In this document: in pieces, positions 5,994-11,710 of the stretch
Numbering within the stretch: position 1 is the first letter of the stretch
How the letters are laid out: every line of letters starts with the position of its first letter
Notes under the pieces: generated by a model
Database searches by the model: none
Seen by the model: only the letters and a program-made list of their open reading frames with translations
Told to the model about the DNA's origin: nothing
Program-made: the position numbers and the translations under genes
Source: Caulobacteraceae bacterium
GTDB lineage: Bacteria > Pseudomonadota > Alphaproteobacteria > Caulobacterales > Caulobacteraceae
DNA: 11,710 bases
Assembly: GCA_947479185.1 (NCBI GenBank)
Contig: CANJYY010000051.1
Coordinates: 1 to 11,710, forward strand
Direction of reading: 5' to 3'

Positions 5994-8251
5994 GCCACGC
6001 TAGACGCCCTGCCGGAAGCGCCGGCCTGTTCGCCGGCGGCGCGCTGATGGCCCTGGCCTTCGCCGCGCCCGTGGCGGCCCGGGAGCCCGCGACCGCGACC
6101 GTGCCGTCGGCCACGTCCGAAGACGACGGCCTGGGTGATCGCGGCTTCTATCTGGAGTCCGACCTGCTCATCCAGGACGACGGCCAGAAGATGGTCACCG
6201 CCCGGGGCGACGTCGAAATCCGCTATCGTGGCCGCACCCTGCGCGCCGGTCAGGTGATCTACGACATCAAGAGCGGCGTCATCACCGCGCGCGACAAGGT
6301 GGTCATCATCGACCCGTCCGGGGCGGTCAGCTTCGCCGACGTGATGATCCTCGACGAGGACCTGCGCGCCGGCGTGGCCCAGGGCTTCTCCGCCCGCCTG
6401 GCCAACAATGTGAAGATCGCCGCCGCCACGGCCGTGCGTCGCAGCGACACGGTCAACGAGCTGAACAAGGCGATCTACACGCCCTGCGAAATCTGCGCCT
6501 CGGACCCGGCCCGCCCGCCGACCTGGTCGATCCGCGCCGACAAGGTCGTCGAGGACCGCGGCAAGCAGATCATCTACTACCGCAACGCCGTCATCGAGAT
6601 GTTCGGCGTCCCGATCTTCTACGCGCCGGTCTTCTGGCACCCGGACCCCAGCGCCGAGCGCAAGTCCGGCCTGCTCCCGCCGACCATCGTGGCCTCCGAA
6701 CGCCGCGGCCTGTCCTACGAACAGCCCTACGCCCTGATCATCTCGCCGTCGGAAGACCTGGTCATCAGCCCCCAGCTGAACACCAGCGTGAATCCGTTCG
6801 TGAACTTCCAGTGGCGCAAGCGGTTCGAGAACGGCCAGATCAACGCCCGCGCCGGCTATACCTACGAACACGACCTCGACGGCGACGGCGACCGCATCGG
6901 CGACCAGACCTCGCGCAGCTATATCCTCGCGGACGGCGCCTTCGACCTGGGCGAACACTGGCGCTGGGGCTTCGCCGCCGAGCGCACCTCCGATGACCTG
7001 CTGTTCGACAAGTACGACATCAACGACGTCTACGCCCAGCGCGGCCTGGTCGCGTCGGACGACAAACGGCTGACCTCGCAGATCTTCGCCTTGCGGCAGG
7101 ACGAGCGGTCCTACTTCAGCATCGCCGCGATCAGCATCCAGGGTTTGCGGCCGGACGACAACGACCGGACCTTCCCGACGATCGCGCCGCTGATCGAGGG
7201 CTACTGGGAGCCCGCGGCCCCGGTCTTCGGCGGTCGGCTGCGGGTTCGCGGCCGGGCCGTCGGCCTGACCCGGGAACAGTCGCAGTTCGTCGCCAGCCAG
7301 CCGGGAACCGACAGCCAGCGCGCCTCGGCCGGCGTCGACTGGCGCCGCACCTTCACCTTCGACAGCGGCTTGCGGCTGTCGCCGTTCGCCGAAGCGCGCG
7401 CCGATCTGTTCGCGGTCAGCGACCTGCCGCCGCCGAACCTCGGCCAGAGCGACACCGTCACCCGCGCCGTCGGCGTGGTCGGCTTCGATGCCAGCTACCC
7501 CGTCTATCGCCGCGACGGCGACCGCACGGTGATCCTCGAGCCGCTGCTGCAGGTCGCGCTGTCGCCGGACACCCGGACACAGCCGCTGGTCGCCAACGAG
7601 GGCAGTTCGGTCCTCGAGTTCGACGAGACCAACCTGCTGCGGGCCGACAAGTTTCCCGGGTTCGACCTCTACGAGGGCGGCCAGCGGGTCAATGTCGGCG
7701 CCCGGGCGACGGTGCTCCATGACGACGGCCGCGCCGTCAGCCTGCTGGTCGGCCGCAGCTTCCGCGCCGAACCGGACCCCCAGTTTCCGAAGCGCAGCGG
7801 CCTGCAGCCCACCTCGTCAGACTGGATCGTCGCAGCCGAAGGCACGCCGGTCCGCGGCTTCAACTTCTTCACCCGGGCCCGGTTCGACCCGAAAAACTGG
7901 GATCTACAGCGCGTCGAGCTGGGCATGAATGTCGACTTCGACCGCGCCCAGGGCTTCGTCCGCTATCTGCGCGACAACCAGGACATCACCGGCGTCCAGC
8001 GCGAGGACCTCGACTTCGCCGGCGAGGTGATGATCGCCGGCAACTGGGGCGTCACCTTCGCCGGCGTCCGCGACGTCGAAAGCGATGTCTGGCGGCGTCA
8101 GGAAGTCGGCGCCCTGTACCGCGACGACTGCCTCGATCTGGCCGTCGTGTGGGTGCACGAGGAAACCTACAATCGCTCGCTGGGCCCGTCGGACTCGGTG
8201 ATCCTGCGCCTAACGCTCGCCACATTGGGCGATAAAGGCTACAGGCAATGA
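5990..8251 (+). CDS. lptD: LPS assembly protein LptD (outer-membrane translocon)
   Basis: LptD forms the outer-membrane beta-barrel, plugged by LptE, that inserts LPS into the outer leaflet. The 753 residues comprise a signal peptide (about 1-30, ending APVAA), the OstA/LptA-like jellyroll domain (about 50-210, including ARGDVEIRYRGRTLRAGQVIY), and a long barrel (about 240-753) rich in alternating aromatic strands and ending in VILRLTLATLGDKG. A CEIC pair (C166, C169) in YTPCEIC and one C-terminal Cys (C714, YRDDC) are the evident cysteines, differing from the four-cysteine E. coli pattern. The start is ATG 5990, overlapping the lptG stop as ATGA; the frame is open much further up inside lptG, but that is out-of-frame reading of lptG and not part of the protein. 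Confidence 0.95.
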   Translation: MSHARRPAGSAGLFAGGALMALAFAAPVAAREPATATVPSATSEDDGLGDRGFYLESDLLIQDDGQKMVTARGDVEIRYRGRTLRAGQVIYDIKSGVITARDKVVIIDPSGAVSFADVMILDEDLRAGVAQGFSARLANNVKIAAATAVRRSDTVNELNKAIYTPCEICASDPARPPTWSIRADKVVEDRGKQIIYYRNAVIEMFGVPIFYAPVFWHPDPSAERKSGLLPPTIVASERRGLSYEQPYALIISPSEDLVISPQLNTSVNPFVNFQWRKRFENGQINARAGYTYEHDLDGDGDRIGDQTSRSYILADGAFDLGEHWRWGFAAERTSDDLLFDKYDINDVYAQRGLVASDDKRLTSQIFALRQDERSYFSIAAISIQGLRPDDNDRTFPTIAPLIEGYWEPAAPVFGGRLRVRGRAVGLTREQSQFVASQPGTDSQRASAGVDWRRTFTFDSGLRLSPFAEARADLFAVSDLPPPNLGQSDTVTRAVGVVGFDASYPVYRRDGDRTVILEPLLQVALSPDTRTQPLVANEGSSVLEFDETNLLRADKFPGFDLYEGGQRVNVGARATVLHDDGRAVSLLVGRSFRAEPDPQFPKRSGLQPTSSDWIVAAEGTPVRGFNFFTRARFDPKNWDLQRVELGMNVDFDRAQGFVRYLRDNQDITGVQREDLDFAGEVMIAGNWGVTFAGVRDVESDVWRRQEVGALYRDDCLDLAVVWVHEETYNRSLGPSDSVILRLTLATLGDKGYRQ

Positions 8252-8311
8252 AATTCGGCCGGGACCCCAGCGTCTCCGCCGGGCAATACTCTCAAGGGAA
8301 CGACCAGATTG

Positions 8312-9670
8312 ATGAAGTCGGCGCGTAGCATAACGGGCTTGGCGATGGCGGCTGTGTCCGTCGTGAGCCTCGGCCTGGCTCCCGTAGCGTCCGCCCAGGA
8401 CGCGCCGGCCCCCCTCTATTCGCCGGCTCCCGCGCCCGCGCCGATCACGGCCGCCGACGCGCCGTTGCCGACCGTTTCGGAGAGCGTGGCGGCGATCGTC
8501 AACGACGACATCGTCTCGACCTACGACCTGGTCCAGCGCATGCGCCTGCTGGTGCTGACCGCCGGCATCCAGCCGACCCAGGAAAACCTGCCCCAGCTGC
8601 AGCGGGAAGCCCTGCGCGGCCTGATCGACGAGCACCTGCAGATCCAGGAGCTCCGCCGGGTCGAAAAGGAAAACAAGATCGACATCGTCGCCAGCGACGC
8701 CGACGTCGACGACGCCATCGCCGACATGGCCCGGGGTTCGGGCAACATGACCGGCCCGCAGCTTATCGCCCAGCTGGGCGCCGCCGGCATCGGCCCCGAG
8801 ACCCTTCGCGCGCAGATCCGCGCCGAGATCAGCTGGCAGGGATACATCAGCGGACGCTTCCGCTCGCGCCTGCGTATCGGTCGCGACCAGATCAAGGCGA
8901 CGCTCGACCGGCTGGCCGCCCAGGCCAGCAAGCCGCAGTTCCAACTCAGCGAAATCTATATCGAGGCCTCGCGCGTCGGCGGCATGGACGTGGCCCTGCA
9001 GGGCGCGCAGTCGCTGATCGCCCAGATGCAGCAGGGCGCGCCGCTGCCGGCGGTGGCCCGCCAGTTCTCCGCCTCGCCGAGCGCGGCCAACGGCGGCGAC
9101 GCCGGCTGGATCAGCGCCGGCGAAATGCCGGCCGAGGTCGACGCCGTGCTCGACCAGCTGCGGCCGGGCCAGCTCTCCCCGCCGATCCAGACCCAGGACG
9201 GCGTCTACATCATCTATCTGCGCGACAAGCGGGCCGGCTCGAACGTGACCATGGTGACGCTCAAGCAGATCGCCGTGCCGCTGGAAGAGTCGGCGACCGC
9301 CGAACAGATCCAGGCTGCGGCCGTGACGCTGGACGGACTGCGCAAGAAGATCACCGGCTGTTCCGACCTGGAGGCCAAGGCCGCCTCGGATTCGTCGGTG
9401 CTCGCCGGCGATCTGGGCGAGGCCGAGATCAGCACGCTCGCGCCCGACTTCCAGACCGCCGTCGCCAGCACGCCGGACGGCCAGCTGTCGCAGCCGATCC
9501 GCACCTCGCTCGGCCTGCACCTGATCATGGTCTGCGGCCGTCGCGCCAGCGGCGCGCAGCTGCCGACGCCGGAACAGGTCGAGTCGCGTCTGATGAGCGT
9601 CCAGCTGTCGAACATCTCCAAGCGGATCCTTCGCGACCTGCGCACCAGCGCGACCATCGAAACGCGGTGA
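8312..9670 (+). CDS. surA: periplasmic chaperone / peptidyl-prolyl isomerase SurA
   Basis: SurA escorts unfolded outer-membrane proteins, LptD among them, across the periplasm to the BAM complex. The 452-residue protein has a signal peptide (about 1-28, ending ASA before Gln), an Ala/Pro-rich segment (31-53), the SurA N-terminal domain starting SVAAIVNDDIVSTYDL (59-73), a first parvulin domain (about 209-306, with LSEIYIEA, FSASPSAANGGDAGWIS and DGVYIIYL) and a second more divergent one (about 316-410, LAGDLGE, SLGLHLIMVCGRR). The N-terminal placement and two parvulin-type repeats fit SurA rather than PpiD, as there is no membrane anchor. ATG 8312 is chosen; AAGGGA (8294-8299) is 12 bases upstream, and a TTG three bases earlier is a slightly better-spaced alternative. 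Its stop overlaps pdxA (GTGA). Confidence 0.93.
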   Translation: MKSARSITGLAMAAVSVVSLGLAPVASAQDAPAPLYSPAPAPAPITAADAPLPTVSESVAAIVNDDIVSTYDLVQRMRLLVLTAGIQPTQENLPQLQREALRGLIDEHLQIQELRRVEKENKIDIVASDADVDDAIADMARGSGNMTGPQLIAQLGAAGIGPETLRAQIRAEISWQGYISGRFRSRLRIGRDQIKATLDRLAAQASKPQFQLSEIYIEASRVGGMDVALQGAQSLIAQMQQGAPLPAVARQFSASPSAANGGDAGWISAGEMPAEVDAVLDQLRPGQLSPPIQTQDGVYIIYLRDKRAGSNVTMVTLKQIAVPLEESATAEQIQAAAVTLDGLRKKITGCSDLEAKAASDSSVLAGDLGEAEISTLAPDFQTAVASTPDGQLSQPIRTSLGLHLIMVCGRRASGAQLPTPEQVESRLMSVQLSNISKRILRDLRTSATIETR

Positions 9671-10671
9671 CCGCGGCGCCCCTTGCCCTGAGTCTGGGCG
9701 ATCCCGCGGGGATCGGTCCGGAGATCACGGTCAAGGCGTGGCGGGCCCTGCGCGAACAGGGCCCGGCCTTCATGGTGGTCGGCGACGCCCAGGCCCTGGC
9801 GTCGGCGCCCGGCGCGCCCGCGCCCGTCCGGGCGGTGACGGGGCCCAGGGAAGCTCTCGAGGTCTTCGCCGAGGCGATTCCGGTCCTCGACATTCCCCTT
9901 TCCTCCCCGGTGGTCGCCGGTCAGCCCAACCCGGCCAACGGCGGCGCGGTGATGCGCTGGATCGAAACCGGCGCGGGCCTGGCCCTGTCGGGCGCGGTCA
10001 GCGGGCTGGTCACGGCCCCGATCGCCAAGGCCTCCCTCTATGCCGCCGGCTTCCGCTTTCCCGGCCACACCGAGTTCCTCGCCGACCTGACGGCCGCCGG
10101 TCAGCAGGACGGTCCACGCGGGCCGGTGATGATGCTGGTCGCCGGCGACCTGCGGGTGGCGCTGGTGACGATCCATACGCCGCTGGCCATGGTCTCCGGC
10201 CAGCTGTCGATCGAGGCCGTGGTCAACACCACGCTGGTGACCGCCCGGGCGCTGAAACGCGACTTCGGCATCGCCGCCCCGCGCATGGTCCTCTGCGGCC
10301 TCAATCCGCACGCCGGCGAGTCGGGCGCGATCGGGCGCGAGGAGATCGACATCCTCCAGCCCGCCGTGCGCGCCCTGGCCGACCTCGGCGTCACGCTGAA
10401 AGGCCCCCTGCCCGCCGACAGCCTTTTCCACGCCGAGGCCCGCGCCGGCTACGACGCAGCCATCTGCCTCTATCATGACCAGGCGCTGATCCCGGTGAAG
10501 ATGCTCGACTTCTGGGGCGGGGTGAACGTCACCCTCGGCCTGCCGATCGTGCGCACCTCGCCGGACCACGGCACGGGCTTCGACATCGCCGGCCGCGGCC
10601 TCGCCCGACCCGACAGCCTGATCGCGGCGATCCGCCTGGCGGCGGAGATCGCGGAGCGACGGGCCGGCTGA
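9667..10671 (+). CDS. pdxA: 4-hydroxythreonine-4-phosphate dehydrogenase
   Basis: PdxA oxidises 4-phosphohydroxy-L-threonine, a step of the DXP-dependent pathway to pyridoxal 5'-phosphate, in the cytosol. The 334-residue protein opens with LALSLGDPAGIGPEI and carries the three metal-ligand histidines with the same spacing as E. coli PdxA: H170 (TIHTPL), H215 (LNPHAGESG) and H270 (LYHDQALIPVK). The substrate-site FPGHTEFLA (131-139) and RTSPDHGTGFDIAG (296-309) are intact. The start is GTG 9667, overlapping the surA TGA as GTGA (9667-9670), so translation is probably coupled to surA. The next gene, rsmA, follows after a 116-base gap filled by a repeat pair. Confidence 0.97.
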   Translation: MTAAPLALSLGDPAGIGPEITVKAWRALREQGPAFMVVGDAQALASAPGAPAPVRAVTGPREALEVFAEAIPVLDIPLSSPVVAGQPNPANGGAVMRWIETGAGLALSGAVSGLVTAPIAKASLYAAGFRFPGHTEFLADLTAAGQQDGPRGPVMMLVAGDLRVALVTIHTPLAMVSGQLSIEAVVNTTLVTARALKRDFGIAAPRMVLCGLNPHAGESGAIGREEIDILQPAVRALADLGVTLKGPLPADSLFHAEARAGYDAAICLYHDQALIPVKMLDFWGGVNVTLGLPIVRTSPDHGTGFDIAGRGLARPDSLIAAIRLAAEIAERRAG

Positions 10672-10678
10672 CACACCC

Positions 10679-10721
10679 TGCGCCCTTCGACACGCGCCCG
10701 GCGGGCGCTGCTCAGGATGAC
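10679..10721 (-). repeat. hairpin repeat copy C (second inverted pair)
   Basis: On the minus strand the flanks are GTCATCCTGAGCA and GTGTCGAAGGGCGCA (one base different from the other copies). The 15-base centre folds as GCGCCC-GCC-GGGCGC, a 6-bp stem. It begins 7 bases after the pdxA stop and could form a 3' hairpin on the pdxA message. It faces copy D across a 25-base spacer. Confidence 0.85.
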
Positions 10722-10746
10722 TAGCTTTGAAGCGTTTCCCCACTTA

Positions 10747-10787
10747 GTCATCCTGAGCAGCCGTGAAGCGGCGTGTCGAAGGACGCA
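10747..10787 (+). repeat. hairpin repeat copy D (second inverted pair), abutting rsmA
   Basis: The flanks are identical to copies A and B, and the centre is GCCG-TGAAG-CGGC, a 4-bp stem. Its last base is immediately before the rsmA ATG (10788), so the right flank GTGTCGAAGGACGCA provides the rsmA ribosome binding site. The hairpin could therefore influence how ribosomes reach rsmA. Confidence 0.85.
10779..10783 (+). promoter_or_regulatory. repeat-derived ribosome binding site of rsmA
   Basis: AAGGA inside the right flank of copy D lies 4 bases before the rsmA ATG. It is the only purine-rich site there, and it supports the ATG at 10788 over the GTG at 10773, which lies inside the repeat. Confidence 0.6.
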
Positions 10788-11603
10788 ATGACCCAACTTC
10801 TCGACCTCCCCCCGCTGCGCGACAGCCTCACCGAACACGGCCTGCTGGCCGACAAGAGCTTCGGGCAGCACTTCCTGTTGGACCTCAACATCACCCGCAA
10901 GATCGCCCGCCTGGCGGGCCCGCTGGACGGCCAGACGGTCATCGAGGTCGGCCCCGGCCCCGGCGGCCTGACGCGCGCCCTGCTGGAGGCCGGCGCGAAG
11001 GTCATCGCGGTCGAGAAGGACCCGCGCTTCCTGCCGCTGCTGGAGGAGCTGGCGCAGGCCGCCGACGGCCGCCTGACCCTGGTGCAGGGCGACGCCCTCA
11101 AGGTCGACGAGGCGGCCCTGGCGGGCGGCCCGGGCCATGTGGTGGCCAACCTGCCCTACAACGTCGGCACGCCGCTGCTGATCAAATGGCTGACCGGCCC
11201 GTGGCGGCCGATCTCCATGAGCCTGATGTTCCAGAAGGAAGTCGCTGACCGTATCGCCGCGCCGGTCAACGACGACGCCTATGGCCGGCTCGGCGTGATC
11301 TGCCAGGCGCTGTGCAGCGCCAAGGTGGTCATGGACCTGCCCGCCCGCGCCTTCACCCCGCCGCCGAAGGTCGCCTCGGCCGTGGTGCGGCTCGATCCCC
11401 TGCCCGAGCGTCCGCCGGAGGCCGAGATCGCCGCGTTGGAAAAGATCACCGCCGCCGCCTTCGGCCAGCGCCGCAAGATGCTGCGCTCGAGCCTCAAGCT
11501 GCTGGGCGGTGAGGCGCTGTGCCTGAAGGCGGGGATTGACCCGAACGTGCGGGCCGAGACGGTCCCGGTGGAAGGGTTCCTGAGACTGGCGCGGGCGCTG
11601 TAG
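10788..11603 (+). CDS. rsmA: 16S rRNA dimethyladenosine transferase
   Basis: RsmA (KsgA) uses S-adenosylmethionine to dimethylate two adjacent adenines near the 3' end of 16S rRNA, a late step and checkpoint in 30S assembly. The 271-residue protein shows the full family pattern: [13 protein letters not shown] (23-35), SAM-binding [12 protein letters not shown] (51-62), the acidic VEKDPR (75-80), catalytic NLPY (121-124), [14 protein letters not shown] (189-202) and [11 protein letters not shown] (227-237). The start is ATG 10788, giving [14 protein letters not shown]; an in-frame GTG at 10773 would add MSKDA from repeat copy D and is judged false. It comes last in the lptD-surA-pdxA-rsmA order, also seen in E. 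coli, but is separated from pdxA by a repeat pair and may be partly uncoupled from it. Confidence 0.97.
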   Translation: MTQLLDLPPLRDSLTEHGLLADKSFGQHFLLDLNITRKIARLAGPLDGQTVIEVGPGPGGLTRALLEAGAKVIAVEKDPRFLPLLEELAQAADGRLTLVQGDALKVDEAALAGGPGHVVANLPYNVGTPLLIKWLTGPWRPISMSLMFQKEVADRIAAPVNDDAYGRLGVICQALCSAKVVMDLPARAFTPPPKVASAVVRLDPLPERPPEAEIAALEKITAAAFGQRRKMLRSSLKLLGGEALCLKAGIDPNVRAETVPVEGFLRLARAL

Positions 11604-11622
11604 GGGGCTTGCGTGGTTCGAG

Positions 11623-11641
11623 CCCCGGATCCAGTCCGGGG
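11623..11641 (+). terminator. rsmA downstream hairpin, possible terminator
   Basis: CCCCGGA (11623-11629) and TCCGGGG (11635-11641) form a perfect 7-bp stem with a TCCAG loop, 19 bases after the rsmA stop. No T-run follows, so factor-independent termination is doubtful. The CCCCGGAT/TCCGGGG motif also resembles a short palindrome scattered between genes in many alphaproteobacteria, so it may be a repeat serving as a 3' end structure. Confidence 0.5.
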
Positions 11642-11654
11642 TCGGCTGAGGCCT

Positions 11655-11710
11655 CGCTCCTCACCATGACGAACAGACGTGAAGCCCAACCCTCTACGTC
11701 ATCCTGAGGA
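11655..11710. repeat. second repeat type, inverted pair cut by window end
   Basis: The reverse complement of 11655-11671 reads CGTCATGGTGAGGAGCG, and 11697-11710 reads CGTCATCCTGAGGA: 12 of 14 bases agree, in opposite orientation. The right copy runs off the window. It shares the GTCATCCTGAG start with copies A-D but continues GGA rather than GCA, so it is probably a related but distinct family. No gene is visible between 11604 and 11710. Confidence 0.5.

Noticed and set aside
5933..7720. A 595-codon open frame on the minus strand opposite lptD.
   Set aside because: It mirrors the codon pattern of lptD in a GC-rich genome, has no recognisable domain and is Arg/Gly/Ala/Val-rich low complexity. 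It also overlaps a gene with a full family match.
8252..8311. A separate promoter or small gene between lptD and surA.
   Set aside because: The 60-base gap holds only AAGGGA before surA; I see no convincing -10/-35 pair and no open frame with a start.
8210..10743. Two long minus-strand frames opposite surA and pdxA.
   Set aside because: They are antisense reading of well-supported genes, with biased Arg/Gly/Ala composition and no motifs.
1941..10787. The repeated hairpins as a CRISPR or transposon terminal repeats.
   Set aside because: Only two distant pairs occur, with no regular spacer series, no cas genes and no transposase between them; the DNA between is core genes in expected order.

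Overview
This is a high-GC, densely coding stretch of chromosome from an alphaproteobacterium, most likely of the order Caulobacterales (Caulobacter, Phenylobacterium or Brevundimonas type). That assignment is an inference from GC richness, the character of the proteins and the style of the intergenic repeats; no rRNA or tRNA is present to confirm it. Eleven protein genes are supported. Nearly all are core housekeeping or envelope genes.

Layout. At the left edge (1-568, +) is the 3' end of an ABC-F ATPase gene. It converges on a leftward gene group (3550 down to 657, -): pepA (leucyl aminopeptidase), holC (DNA polymerase III chi), a small lipoprotein of the I78 peptidase-inhibitor family, and a small c-type cytochrome lipoprotein. 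A divergent promoter region of about 150 bp (3551-3702) separates pepA from a rightward group (3703-11603, +): lptF, lptG, lptD, surA, pdxA and rsmA. The order joins two neighbourhoods that are separate in Escherichia coli: lptFG divergent from pepA-holC, and lptD-surA-pdxA-rsmA.

How the genes work together. LptF and LptG are the membrane subunits of the LPS-extracting ABC transporter. LptD is the outer-membrane LPS translocon. SurA is the periplasmic chaperone that helps beta-barrel proteins such as LptD assemble. PdxA (vitamin B6 synthesis) and RsmA (16S rRNA dimethylation) are the usual passengers of this locus. Coupling is tight: four junctions are 4-base stop/start overlaps (holC/I78 ATGA, lptF/lptG ATGA, lptG/lptD ATGA, surA/pdxA GTGA).

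Most of what is unusual lies between genes. Four copies of one hairpin repeat occur as two inverted pairs (1941-2051 and 10679-10787). They have nearly constant flanks but different, always self-complementary centres. At holC and rsmA the repeat's right flank appears to supply the ribosome binding site, and it adds a spurious-looking Met-Ser-Lys-Asp-Ala extension to the longest reading frame. A separate long inverted repeat with GTAC-centred hairpins (571-657) fills the gap between the converging ABC-F and cytochrome genes. I see no defence system, mobile gene, CRISPR or evident new pathway; the coding content is ordinary.
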